Shown here: positions 26,609 to 35,764 of the stretch, in pieces
Position numbering within the stretch: the stretch's first letter is position 1
Layout: every line of letters begins with the position of its first letter
NCBI RefSeq assembly: GCF_002843315.1
Contig: NZ_MVDD01000002.1
Span: 62,001-126,000, forward strand
Origin: Labilibaculum filiforme
GTDB lineage: Bacteria; Bacteroidota; Bacteroidia; Bacteroidales; Marinifilaceae
Length of the DNA stretch: 64,000 nt
Direction: 5' to 3'
Made by a program: the position numbers and the translations under genes
Notes under the pieces: generated by a model
Database searches by the model: none
Told to the model about the DNA's origin: nothing
Seen by the model: the letters and a program-made list of their open reading frames with translations, nothing else

Positions 26609-27752
26609 TACAAAGCTCTTTGTACAATTCATTTAACAGTTTCATGAGTTTTTCTGATTCAATATTTTTCAAGACACCTTCGTGCAAAAGGCATGCTCCT
26701 TGTTCCTGAAAACTATTCCACATCGGATGTTGCGGTCGTATATAAGCATCCTTCATTGTTTTCATGGTATTTGTAAAAAAATCCGAACACAATTCGTTGT
26801 TCTCTTTACTGGTCCACGCAACTAAATTTCCTGGCTGTCCGCCCTCTTTTGTATAAATCCCTTTTTGAATTTTCGCATCTGCTACAAAACTTACAAAATC
26901 GACTGCCGTTTTCACTTCCTTACAATTGGCAGAAATTGCTAAACCAACACCTCCCATAATGGTAGATATTTCCTGTTTCGGATTTACCGGACTATTGGTA
27001 AAATGAACCAAGTTCTTCGAATATCCCTTTCTCGAATAATTTGTATATCCGAATAAATAGGGAGAGTAAACAATTTCATTTCCTTCTCCCATTCGATCTA
27101 AAATCTGAATTGGATTCCAATTCATTGACTCTGGATGAATAAAGTCCAAATGTTTCTTAATTTCATTCAGTGCATTTACGCCTACAGTTTTGTTAAGCGT
27201 ATAATCCTTTATAAAATCTCTTCCCCCATCCTGAGCGCAAATAGTAAGAAATACGCACCAAAAATCTGTCGGACAAAGTGCCCATGCTACAGACTTACGA
27301 CTCGGTAGCGTTTTGTAGTAGGCGAATAATTCCTCTCTTGATTTTGGCAAACCAGAACATCCAAGCTCTGCAAGCAAATCTTTACGATAGGCGGCCACCA
27401 AAGCTGCGGCATCAACAGGCAAAGCATACAAGTTATTCTTAAAATTGTAGGTTTGATAACTTGCCCCTACCGATTCTTTGGCATGCATATCCAATACATC
27501 TTTCGAAATTTTATCTTTCAAATTCAAAAGTAAATTATTAGCATCTGCCTGTCCCATATAGGGATGATCGATGGTAATAAAATCGTATTTCCCAATAAGA
27601 TCTTCAATAGGCATATCACCAAACTCCTTCAATGAACGAATATCCCACTTGATGTTCACATTGGGATTTCTCTTTGAAAACTCTTTGGAGGCTGCAATCA
27701 ATGGTTCATATCCTCTTGGATGATCCCATGCAATGCCTTTTAATTGTATCAT
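26601..27752 (-). CDS. Solute-binding-protein-like protein without signal peptide
   Basis: A 383-residue protein with the fold features of family 1 sugar-type ABC solute-binding proteins: N-lobe KEFSKRNPNVNIKW, YDFITIDHPYMGQADA, and C-lobe MGGVGLAISANCKEVKTAVDFVSFV. It begins directly with IQLKGIAWDHPRGYEPL and has no signal peptide, lipobox or membrane segment. No ABC permease or ATPase is in the window. Together with the coupled hydratase and CoA transferase genes it forms a module. It may be a cytosolic ligand-binding or enzymatic protein. Operator 2 lies about 30 bp upstream of its start, so it is the first gene of its unit. Confidence 0.75.
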   Translation of the reverse strand: MIQLKGIAWDHPRGYEPLIAASKEFSKRNPNVNIKWDIRSLKEFGDMPIEDLIGKYDFITIDHPYMGQADANNLLLNLKDKISKDVLDMHAKESVGASYQTYNFKNNLYALPVDAAALVAAYRKDLLAELGCSGLPKSREELFAYYKTLPSRKSVAWALCPTDFWCVFLTICAQDGGRDFIKDYTLNKTVGVNALNEIKKHLDFIHPESMNWNPIQILDRMGEGNEIVYSPYLFGYTNYSRKGYSKNLVHFTNSPVNPKQEISTIMGGVGLAISANCKEVKTAVDFVSFVADAKIQKGIYTKEGGQPGNLVAWTSKENNELCSDFFTNTMKTMKDAYIRPQHPMWNSFQEQGACLLHEGVLKNIESEKLMKLLNELYKELCNG

Positions 27753-27780
27753 TATTCTACTCTTTTTTAGTGTAATTTTT

Positions 27781-27800
27781 GTGCCTTAACGGTTTGGCAA
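27781..27800 (-). promoter_or_regulatory. LacI-type operator 2
   Basis: GTGCCTTAACGGTTTGGCAA, a close match to the other three palindromes, lies 29 bp before the solute-binding-like gene. It probably controls the run from that gene to the aldolase. Confidence 0.75.
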
Positions 27801-27804
27801 ATTC

Positions 27805-28857
27805 TTAATTGAACCAACAAATAGCAACCGGAGTTTCTACAGTAATTTTCGATTTCGATTTTAACTCTCCAGTTTCCTGATTTATTTCGAAAACAACAAG
27901 CTTATTGGAATCCTGATTTGCCACGATCAACCACTTCCCGGATGGATCAATAGTAAAATCACGTGGTGTTTTTCCTTCTGTAGCTTGATACGCTACAACT
28001 GTAAGTGTCTTTTGTTCATCATCAATCTTGAAAATTGCAATAGAATCAGAACCTCTACAAGAAGCATACAAAAATTCTCCATTGGGATGAAGCCTTATTG
28101 CAGCACCTCCAAATTCTCCTTCATAATTATCAGGTACAAAAGCTATTTTTTGAAGCACTTCGAATTTATTCTTCTTCTTAGCACTTACAAATATTTCTCC
28201 CGATAATTCACTCAAAACATAGGCATAGTCTTCAAACTTATCCATCACCATATGCCTTGCACCTGCTCCAGCTTCTATGTTAATATCTAAATCGACATTT
28301 GCTTTCCATTCCTTGCTAACTTGATTGAAATTATAAGCTTTTGCCTGATCCAAACACAAATCAAGCACGTACATTTGATGATCTCCGAAAGGATAAATCA
28401 TATGCGCATGAGCAGCTTCCTGACGAACTTTATTCGGTCCTTTTCCTTGGTGCTGAATCAACTGATGATACGGACTTAAGCTGCCATCACTAGCAATTGG
28501 ATAAGAAACAATATTTCCTGAAACGTAATTGGCAACCACCAAATGATCGTGAATTATAGCCAAATGACAAGCATAATCTCCAACTAGCATTTGAGAATTA
28601 ATCAAATCTAATTCGCCCTTCTCACCAATTCGATAGGCAAAAACCTGCGGATGCAAACTTTCAAACATTTCCTCTAAAGCATACAAATACTGTTTATCCT
28701 CCGAAATCGCTAAATAACTTGGATTTCGTTGATTTGTATATTGGACTAAGTTCACCTCACCACTTTCCATATTCAACTGAAAACATCCAATGCCTTTTCC
28801 TTGAGGATTAGTTGCCGGTGATCCATTTTGCGTATAACTTCCTGTAAAAAAAATCAT
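27805..28857 (-). CDS. Lactonase, YbhE/6-phosphogluconolactonase-type beta-propeller
   Basis: About 350 residues from the ATG at 28857 (MIFFTGSYTQNG, the usual N-terminus); an in-frame ATG at 28902 would add 15 atypical residues. Seven-bladed propeller lactonase features are NPSYLAISEDKQYLYALEE, PNKVRQEAAHAHM, GAGARHMVMDKF, YASCRGSDSIAIFKI and GKTPRDFTIDPSGKWLIVANQDSN. The family hydrolyses sugar lactones. Located directly after the SDR dehydrogenase gene, it probably opens the mannono-lactone made there. 6-phosphogluconolactone is the alternative substrate. Confidence 0.85.
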   Translation of the reverse strand: MIFFTGSYTQNGSPATNPQGKGIGCFQLNMESGEVNLVQYTNQRNPSYLAISEDKQYLYALEEMFESLHPQVFAYRIGEKGELDLINSQMLVGDYACHLAIIHDHLVVANYVSGNIVSYPIASDGSLSPYHQLIQHQGKGPNKVRQEAAHAHMIYPFGDHQMYVLDLCLDQAKAYNFNQVSKEWKANVDLDINIEAGAGARHMVMDKFEDYAYVLSELSGEIFVSAKKKNKFEVLQKIAFVPDNYEGEFGGAAIRLHPNGEFLYASCRGSDSIAIFKIDDEQKTLTVVAYQATEGKTPRDFTIDPSGKWLIVANQDSNKLVVFEINQETGELKSKSKITVETPVAICWFN

Positions 28858-28931
28858 AATCGTTTTCAAAAATAATAGTTTACAATATAAGCTGGCAATC
28901 ATACTCGATTAACTTTCTCTAGCACAACAGT

Positions 28932-29732
28932 TTAATTCTTTTTTCGAGGAGGACGAGGATCGTATTGAATGGTATGGTTCATATAAGAACCATCGATGTA
29001 TAGATCTGTTCCGCTTATATAACTTGCCAAATCACTAGCTAAAAATGCCACCGTTGGAGCTATATCAGATACTTGTCCTAGTCTGCCCTGTGGAATCCAC
29101 TTTTCGAATTTATCGACTCCAAAATTGGCTATTTCTTGGCGGTTCATTTCTGTCTCGATTGCCCCTGGCGCAACCGATACAACACGTACATTACTATCCG
29201 CCAACTCCAACGACAAGCATTTTGAGAACATCTTTAATCCCGCTTTCGCTGAACAGTAATGAATTAGCCCTTTGCGAGGAACCACATCATGAATCGATGA
29301 AATGTTGATGATAACACCTCCACCCGATTTCTCCATTCGTTTACCTGCTTCTTTTGCACACAAAAAAGGTCCTTTAAGGTTAATTTGAAACACTCGATCC
29401 CATTCATCTTCCTCCATATCCAAAACATGCACAACACTTTCAGAACCAGCATTATTCACTAAAATATCTATTCCTCCAAAAGCATCATCCATTTGACTAA
29501 ACATTGCCTTCACTTCCTCCGATTTTGCAACATTCGCTCCAACAGCTACGGCTTTTACATTATAGTTTGAAGTAATTTCGTTAGCAAGTACTTCTGCTTT
29601 TTCTCTGTTGCTATAAAAGTTAATAATAACATCCGCTCCACACTTGGCCAATTCTCTACAAATCTCAGAACCAATACCCTGACTACCACCTGTAACCAAA
29701 GCTCTTTTTCCTTTTAAGTCTATTTCTCTCAT
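28932..29732 (-). CDS. SDR family sugar dehydrogenase (glucose 1-dehydrogenase-like)
   Basis: A 266-residue short-chain dehydrogenase: cofactor loop TGGSQGIGS (15-23), NNAGSE, catalytic Ser in NISSIHDVVP and YCSAK for Tyr/Lys. The SSIHDVVP...HY and VAPGAIETEMN blocks resemble Bacillus glucose 1-dehydrogenase (SSVHEMIP, GPGAMNTPIN) more than fatty-acid reductases. It is followed by a lactonase gene. I infer an aldose 1-dehydrogenase, probably oxidising D-mannose to mannono-lactone in this setting. Substrate and cofactor need assay. Confidence 0.85.
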   Translation of the reverse strand: MREIDLKGKRALVTGGSQGIGSEICRELAKCGADVIINFYSNREKAEVLANEITSNYNVKAVAVGANVAKSEEVKAMFSQMDDAFGGIDILVNNAGSESVVHVLDMEEDEWDRVFQINLKGPFLCAKEAGKRMEKSGGGVIINISSIHDVVPRKGLIHYCSAKAGLKMFSKCLSLELADSNVRVVSVAPGAIETEMNRQEIANFGVDKFEKWIPQGRLGQVSDIAPTVAFLASDLASYISGTDLYIDGSYMNHTIQYDPRPPRKKN

Positions 29733-29750
29733 CCTTCTGATTTTGTTTTT

Positions 29751-30443
29751 TTACATGATTCCAAACTTTTCAAAAGCATCAACGGTACTCATGCCTTCTT
29801 CCAATGCTTTTTTCACTAATTGTTCCCCTCTTGCTTTTTCAATTGCGCCCTCGAAAGCATCTTTAACCACTTCTTTAGGAACAATTAAAACACCATCTCG
29901 ATCGCCATAAACAACATCACCTGGTTTAATTCTAATTCCGTCAATCTCTATCGGTACACGATAGTCAATTACTTTGCCTCTTGGTCCCTGATCCTGCGCA
30001 TATCCTCCGAACGAAAAAGTTGGGAAATTTAAAGCCAATATTTCATTCGTATCTCGCGAATAGCCATTAACAACAGCACCTGCAGCTTTTAATTTTAATG
30101 CTCTAGTGCTCATTAATCCACCCCAAAGTGCATATCTGGGAGAAGAACCACTACAGATATAAACTTCATCTTCCTGTAAGCTATCCAAAGCTTCAAACAT
30201 AATTCCAAAAGGCTTTTTCATTAAAGGATTATTGCTCTCTTCGCATGCCTCTTCAAAAACATCAGCTTCCAACACCGGCATTGCTCGTCCTATCACAACA
30301 AAATCGTTGTTAACAGGCTTAAAGTTTGGCGACAGAAATTGATGCTGGTAACCTAATTTATCCAGCACATCACCCACTAAAGCCACAAAAAGTTCTTTTT
30401 TTGCGATGCTAAATAACTCTTTATCATTTGTCCAAGTTGCCAT
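29751..30443 (-). CDS. RraA family protein
   Basis: A 230-residue protein of the RraA/HMG-aldolase-like family (GDVLDKLGYQHQFL, GRAMPVLEADVF, GAVVNGYSRDTNEIL, GDVVYGDRDGVLIVP with metal-binding Asp). Members are RNase E regulators in Enterobacteria and 4-hydroxy-4-methyl-2-oxoglutarate aldolases or oxaloacetate decarboxylases elsewhere. In a sugar-acid cluster an aldolase or decarboxylase of a 2-keto acid is more likely than RNase control. It lies 4 bp after the cupin gene and 19 bp before the SDR gene. Confidence 0.85.
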   Translation of the reverse strand: MATWTNDKELFSIAKKELFVALVGDVLDKLGYQHQFLSPNFKPVNNDFVVIGRAMPVLEADVFEEACEESNNPLMKKPFGIMFEALDSLQEDEVYICSGSSPRYALWGGLMSTRALKLKAAGAVVNGYSRDTNEILALNFPTFSFGGYAQDQGPRGKVIDYRVPIEIDGIRIKPGDVVYGDRDGVLIVPKEVVKDAFEGAIEKARGEQLVKKALEEGMSTVDAFEKFGIM

Positions 30444-30446
30444 ATC

Positions 30447-30875
30447 TTAATTTTGTAAATTTTCAGTATAAATTTCACTCACCTTACTTCTTAATTCTAC
30501 CAATTCGTTTTCAGACAAATTATGAAACTCAAAATCTGCTAAATGTGTGTTTGATTTTTCAATAATTATCACTTCACTTCCTTCTTGCATCGCAATATTA
30601 TGCCATGTATTTTTTGGAATATTATAGGTAACTCCGGCTTGCATCAATTCCAGCTCATACTTCGGTTTATTATCCTGAATGCTTGCAGTAATCAAAACCA
30701 CCTCCCCTTTCAGTAATAAAAACACTTCATCGGTATGGAAATGAACATCTAACCTGGTGATGTTCTCTATCTTTTGATTTTCATCCGCATTAAGCTGAGC
30801 CACTTGCCACCCTTCTCGAATTAGAAAAGGATGGTATCCCTCTTCTTTAACCTCAAATTTCTCTATTAAACTCAT
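30447..30875 (-). CDS. Cupin domain protein
   Basis: A 142-residue single-domain cupin with DVHFHTDEVFLLLKGEVVLI (metal-binding His, His, Glu) and NIPKNTWHNIAM (third His). No catalytic role can be assigned; small cupins in sugar clusters are often isomerases, lactonase-like or ligand binders. Gaps to its neighbours are 4 bp (RraA) and about 70 bp (MFS porter), so it probably shares their transcript. Confidence 0.85.
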   Translation of the reverse strand: MSLIEKFEVKEEGYHPFLIREGWQVAQLNADENQKIENITRLDVHFHTDEVFLLLKGEVVLITASIQDNKPKYELELMQAGVTYNIPKNTWHNIAMQEGSEVIIIEKSNTHLADFEFHNLSENELVELRSKVSEIYTENLQN

Positions 30876-30943
30876 ATACTTTTATTTCTAATAATTGTGC
30901 CTGTTTTTGAAACAGATAAGCACTTTCATCCATGTAATAAGAA

Positions 30944-32392
30944 TTAATCCCATTTTTTATTCTTCCAATATCTTTCGATCTGTTCTAAGGTTTTTCCTTT
31001 TGTTTCCGGTACATATTTCCAGATGAACCAAATTGCAGGAAGGGTTAAGATTCCATACAAAAAGAAGGTACCACTTGGCTCTATTGTTTTAATGAAAACA
31101 GGATTGGTAAGCGTAATAAAAAAACCCGTTACCATTAATGAAAAACTTCCTATTGAGACAGCTAGACCTCTAATTCGTGTTGGGAAAATTTCACTGATAA
31201 TAACCCAAACAACCGGTCCAAACGAGAAGGCAAAACTTGCCACATAAAGGAGCAACGGAATAATTACCAGATTTGAACCTATTGCGAACATGATTCCAAC
31301 TCCGGTTAAAGACAGGAAAGCTCCCGTTACACCTACCAAAAGTAATTTACGTCGTCCAAATCGCTCTATATTTAAAATTGCCACAAAAGTAAATACAGAA
31401 TTTACAACTCCCACTAAGACAGCACCTAAGAAGGAACTTTCTACACTTTGAAAAGATTCGTTCAAAATATTGGGTGCAAAATACATGATTGCTGCAATAC
31501 CACTTAAGTGTGAAAACATGGGAAGAAGTATTCCAATCATGAGAGGTGTACGCATAAATGGCTTAAACAATTCTTTAATTCCTCCAGACTCTGCCTGAAC
31601 CATTTCATTGATCTGTTCCATCTGCTGTGTCGCCTCTTCTTTACCATTTATTCGTGTCATTATTGCTAATGCTTCCTCTTTTCGACCTTTTGAAACCAGC
31701 CATCTTGGACTTTTAGGCGAGAAAAATAGCAATGTTAGAAAGAGCAAAGCAATTGGAATCTCCGTTCCAAACATTCCCCTCCAAATTTCATGAACAAAGA
31801 GCCATGACCAAAATCCAGTCGCTTCGTTTGTTATGATCCCTGCAAGTTCACCAGCACTGTTTAATACAATCCAATCCACTAAAAATGCCAATAAAATACC
31901 CAGTGTTATGGATAGCTGATAGATGGATACAAATTTCCCTCTACTTTCAGGCTTGGTCAATTCCGAAATATAAATAGGTGCAACCACTGATGTAATTCCA
32001 ACACCAAGACCTCCAATTACTCGAACAATAATTAGAAAATTAAAAGAAAAGTGACTATTCGCTGTTAGCCAATGAGCATGTTCTGGATTGCCTAAAAACT
32101 GAGGAGGCAACATAGAACCTACAGCGGAAATTAGTAAACAACAAGCGGCAACGATCAATGCATTTTTACGCCCAATTCGATCGGTAATAATTCCCGAAAC
32201 AACACATCCGATAATAGTTCCCAGTAAAGCTGAGGAAACCACCCACCCCAACATTGCCGGCGATAAATCGAAATGAGCTTGCAAAAATGAATTGCAACCT
32301 GAAATAATTGCCGTATCATATCCAAATAGAAATCCTCCTATGGTAGAAACAAAACTAATGGTCAAGAGGTATAATGAACTTTTACTTTTCAT
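30944..32392 (-). CDS. Sugar porter family MFS transporter
   Basis: A 482-residue 12-helix MFS protein of the sugar porter family (XylE/GLUT-like): GFLFGYDTAIISG in helix 1, GIITDRIGRKNAL, PIYISELTKPESRGKFVSIYQL with PESRG, GRRKLLLVG and the terminal PETKGKTLEQIE. It has an unusual internal extension near residues 90-115. It probably imports mannose or another hexose across the inner membrane for the downstream dehydrogenase. The start codon abuts 97-bp repeat array B. It is the first gene of a run to the SDR and lactonase. Confidence 0.92.
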   Translation of the reverse strand: MKSKSSLYLLTISFVSTIGGFLFGYDTAIISGCNSFLQAHFDLSPAMLGWVVSSALLGTIIGCVVSGIITDRIGRKNALIVAACCLLISAVGSMLPPQFLGNPEHAHWLTANSHFSFNFLIIVRVIGGLGVGITSVVAPIYISELTKPESRGKFVSIYQLSITLGILLAFLVDWIVLNSAGELAGIITNEATGFWSWLFVHEIWRGMFGTEIPIALLFLTLLFFSPKSPRWLVSKGRKEEALAIMTRINGKEEATQQMEQINEMVQAESGGIKELFKPFMRTPLMIGILLPMFSHLSGIAAIMYFAPNILNESFQSVESSFLGAVLVGVVNSVFTFVAILNIERFGRRKLLLVGVTGAFLSLTGVGIMFAIGSNLVIIPLLLYVASFAFSFGPVVWVIISEIFPTRIRGLAVSIGSFSLMVTGFFITLTNPVFIKTIEPSGTFFLYGILTLPAIWFIWKYVPETKGKTLEQIERYWKNKKWD

Positions 32393-32585
32393 ATGATTAT
32401 TATTTGTTTTCTAGTTGCCATATGGAACTTACCATGCTGGGATAATAATTTCCCTGTGTGTCAAAACACCCTTGTCATGGACGTTTCATATGATTATTAT
32501 TTGTTTTCTAGTTGCCATATGGAACTTACCATGCTGGGATAATCATCTCCCTGTGTGTCAAATACTTTTATCATGGACGTTTCAT
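32390..32585 (-). repeat. 97-bp tandem repeat array B (two units) at a start codon
   Basis: Units begin CATATGATTATTATTTG at 32390 and 32487 (97 and 96 bp). The proximal CAT is the complement of the MFS start codon; the distal end at 32585 reads ATGAAACGTCC on the minus strand, next to an AT-rich leader-like sequence. Same family as 21178 and 48831. Confidence 0.9.
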
Positions 32586-32626
32586 GTTTTTTAAAGATTT
32601 AATAATAGCTGAATGCTGTAATAAGT

Positions 32627-35506
32627 CTACTTAATTTTATAGGTTTCAACAGCATTTTTACCCAGCTGTAATTCAATAATTTTCCCTTTTTTATTCAAGC
32701 TTTTAGGATTTTCTTCAATCATATCCGTTTTCGAGATGCTCTTCACCTCTTTGTTTAGTTCTAACTGAATTTTCTTATCCAGCCCTTCTGCTTCCAACAA
32801 TCGAATAACAACATCACTGTCGTCTTCCGCTTTTTTGATGGTGGTAATCACTGTAAAAGGATCATTTGTACTTGCAAAACTTTTTGTTGCAGGCAAATCT
32901 CCAGCTTGTTTCTTCTGCTTTAGTACCGTATGTATTGGATGATTTTCTGCAACTCCAAAATGAAATCCATTCTTCCAACCCTCTCTATGAGAAGTAATTG
33001 AAAATTTAAAGGTATGACTTCCTTTTTGCTCGTACCAATTCCCTTGCCAATGACAGCTTTTATGTGTCGATAAAAGAATGGAATTAATAACCGGAAAATC
33101 TGCAGCATTCATGCTTGGATCTACCCAATCAGCAGTTACCACATTGGTAGACATGGTGAATCCATATCCACTTCCATTCGCAGTCATAAAGTTTTGAATC
33201 TCGCGAGGATGAATCTCTTCTGGCTTTTGAAGGTAAGTTCCACCCCAAGCAGAACCACCTGGACGCATTGTTAACTCATCTTCTCCCACATGAACCATTC
33301 CCATAGGAACATCGTAGGAAATTTTCGCACTATTTTTCATGTTTAACGGAAACATAACCCGCAACTGACGATTGTGTTCTCCTGGCCAATTGGGAATGGT
33401 ATATTCCAAGTCTATTTGTTTTTTCTGATGAAATACAGTAATATTTTGCTCAACTCGGAACGTATCCATTTCGAATTCTGATCGAAACTTAGAATATACA
33501 GCTCCCGTTTCAACTAAATTCCATGTACTTTCCTTCTGATGAGCACGCTCCATATTTCCGTAGTGAGGCGCGGTAACCGTTACAAACTCTCCAGCTCCAT
33601 TACCTTCATATCCCATATGAAAAAGATCACCTGCCACCATTGTACTGGTATTGAACACCTCTTTATTTAGTGTTTTATCGAATAGTTGAGTAATTCCACC
33701 TTGTCCGAATTTAATTGTATAAAACTGATTTTCACAATAATTTGAACCTGCCGTAATAGTAGCCGTTTCCTGTTTTCCTTTTTTAATGGTAAACGTTTTA
33801 TATCCTATTGATGGCATATTGCTTACACTAAATACCAGCTCTTTTTTTCCGTTAACGGTTGCCAGTTGTGTCGGAATTGTTTTACCCTCGCTGGTTGCAA
33901 GCATCCAATTCGTTCCCTTCAAATGTGAAATATCAACTCTTGCATAGCCATCTCTAGTCCATGACAAATCATTAAAAACAATCACATTTTGCGTTTTCTT
34001 CAAGTCTATTTTAGATGCAATACTCTCTAAAGATGAATCGAGTAGTTTTTTACCGATTTCATTTCCTGTTTCAAGTGCAAGTCGAAAAAGACTATCGGTA
34101 ATCTGCCCATTTTTTCCACCCCAACCATGATCAGGATAAATAGCATTGTACCAGGCTTCATCCAATTCTTTTTGTGGATACAATGAAAAATCATTGTTCA
34201 ACTCACAGTTGATCGTATTGAATATCTCAGCGGATGGAATTGCAACCGCAGCTTCTTTCTTAGCTTTAATAGCCTGATAGTGACCTGCCCCATGAATATA
34301 CAACCATAAATTTGGACGCTCCCCATAAATCGAATCAATTTTTGCTTCGGGCACATCCACTTCCTGTAAAAACTCCAATGCTGTTGAATGGGCGATTTCC
34401 GGAATATACCTCCCTGGCATTTTTGCAATCTCATTCCATCCCTCAATTACCTTTTTGTAATTTTTCGGTCCGCCAGCATCGGCACTAATCACAACAGCAT
34501 AATGTGGAGGTATATTTCTTTCACGGTAATACTCATTCCATCCTTTTAGTATTTTGTGTAACTCATGCATTGCAGTAATTGCATCCTCATCAAGCACCTT
34601 ATGATGGTAATGATACCAACCGTAATTCCCAGGACTATAGGTGAAAATACTTGTTCCATCAGGACTATACCATTTGTAAAATCCTTCTTTCATTCTAGAA
34701 ACAAACAGGTAGTCGATTCCTGATTTCTTAAATAACTGAGGAACCTGCAACGAACGTCCTGGAACATCAACATTATATGCTACATGAGCATCCATTCCTG
34801 GCATCTTTTTCTTAATCCAACGACGACCGAGGTAAGATTGACGAACCAATTGCTCTCCCGATTCTAAACCTTCATAAGGCTGAGTAAAAGTAGCTCCCCA
34901 CTCAAAATTTCCCGATTTATAAGTGTCAATTAGGCGTTGCTTGTTTTCCGGAGAATCTTCAATAACCTCCATCAAGTTCAAGGATTGCTCCATCTCAAAT
35001 TTAAATTCTGGAGCTTCCTCCATAAGATCCAATGCTGGCAATACAATTTTATGCACTCGTTCCTCCCGACAAGAATCTGGTGTATTCATCCAAGCAATGT
35101 CTTGATGCGATGAGACAATAACATGCAATTTACCCTCCCCAAAATAATCCCAATCGGCAGGAATTAAAGGTTCGAATAACTGTTTACTCACTACTTTTTC
35201 ACCTTTTGTTCTTTGGGTAAATTCAAGCATTCCTGAATTGCCAATAAGTGGCAACCAAATTTGTACAGAATCACTTTCAAGGGTAAAAAGACTAAGCTTT
35301 TCTCCTTGAAAAGTTACTTCTACTCCTTGTGTGGAATTCAATCCTGTTAAGTTTGCAAGCACTTTGTAAGTTCCATTTACTAATTCATATTGATAAGGCT
35401 TTTTATAAGAAAGCTCCAACATTTTCTCTGACACATTACCTGATACGGTTGATAGCAACCAACTCATAACAAATAAAAACAAGGCTATTTTCTTCATATT
35501 CAACAT
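32627..35506 (-). CDS. GH38 alpha-mannosidase, secreted
   Basis: A 959-residue GH38 enzyme, start at 35506 or the ATG three codons later (35497). It has a signal peptide ending near VSG. The zinc-site motif SSHQDIAWMNTP (His134, Asp136) and nucleophile segment NVDVPGRSLQVPQLF are present; YPDHGWGGKNGQITDSLF is shared with the larger GH38 at 17623. It lacks most of the long N-terminal region of that paralogue. Operator 3 lies 32 bp upstream of 35506, so it is probably induced by the LacI ligand. Confidence 0.95.
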   Translation of the reverse strand: MLNMKKIALFLFVMSWLLSTVSGNVSEKMLELSYKKPYQYELVNGTYKVLANLTGLNSTQGVEVTFQGEKLSLFTLESDSVQIWLPLIGNSGMLEFTQRTKGEKVVSKQLFEPLIPADWDYFGEGKLHVIVSSHQDIAWMNTPDSCREERVHKIVLPALDLMEEAPEFKFEMEQSLNLMEVIEDSPENKQRLIDTYKSGNFEWGATFTQPYEGLESGEQLVRQSYLGRRWIKKKMPGMDAHVAYNVDVPGRSLQVPQLFKKSGIDYLFVSRMKEGFYKWYSPDGTSIFTYSPGNYGWYHYHHKVLDEDAITAMHELHKILKGWNEYYRERNIPPHYAVVISADAGGPKNYKKVIEGWNEIAKMPGRYIPEIAHSTALEFLQEVDVPEAKIDSIYGERPNLWLYIHGAGHYQAIKAKKEAAVAIPSAEIFNTINCELNNDFSLYPQKELDEAWYNAIYPDHGWGGKNGQITDSLFRLALETGNEIGKKLLDSSLESIASKIDLKKTQNVIVFNDLSWTRDGYARVDISHLKGTNWMLATSEGKTIPTQLATVNGKKELVFSVSNMPSIGYKTFTIKKGKQETATITAGSNYCENQFYTIKFGQGGITQLFDKTLNKEVFNTSTMVAGDLFHMGYEGNGAGEFVTVTAPHYGNMERAHQKESTWNLVETGAVYSKFRSEFEMDTFRVEQNITVFHQKKQIDLEYTIPNWPGEHNRQLRVMFPLNMKNSAKISYDVPMGMVHVGEDELTMRPGGSAWGGTYLQKPEEIHPREIQNFMTANGSGYGFTMSTNVVTADWVDPSMNAADFPVINSILLSTHKSCHWQGNWYEQKGSHTFKFSITSHREGWKNGFHFGVAENHPIHTVLKQKKQAGDLPATKSFASTNDPFTVITTIKKAEDDSDVVIRLLEAEGLDKKIQLELNKEVKSISKTDMIEENPKSLNKKGKIIELQLGKNAVETYKIK

Positions 35507-35537
35507 TTAAGCATTTAAACCTACTTCTCTAACCAAC

Positions 35538-35557
35538 TTGCTAAACCGGTTAGGCAA
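35538..35557 (-). promoter_or_regulatory. LacI-type operator 3
   Basis: TTGCTAAACCGGTTAGGCAA, a near-perfect palindrome, lies 32 bp before the GH38 gene. It has the same consensus as the sites at 21504, 27781 and 36795. Confidence 0.75.
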
Positions 35558-35764
35558 ATTCATCTAAAAAAATGCACTCGAAGAGGCATTAACAATTCAA
35601 AGATAATAATTTTCATTCATCCTTGACATTTTTTTTAGTAAGAACCTATATCCAAATAGAACAAACTCTTTTTATTAAACTAACCACATTAGTAAGCTTT
35701 TCATCTTTCACTTTTTATTCAACGATAAAACTCACAATTCTTTTTTATATATCCTAGAGTTTCG

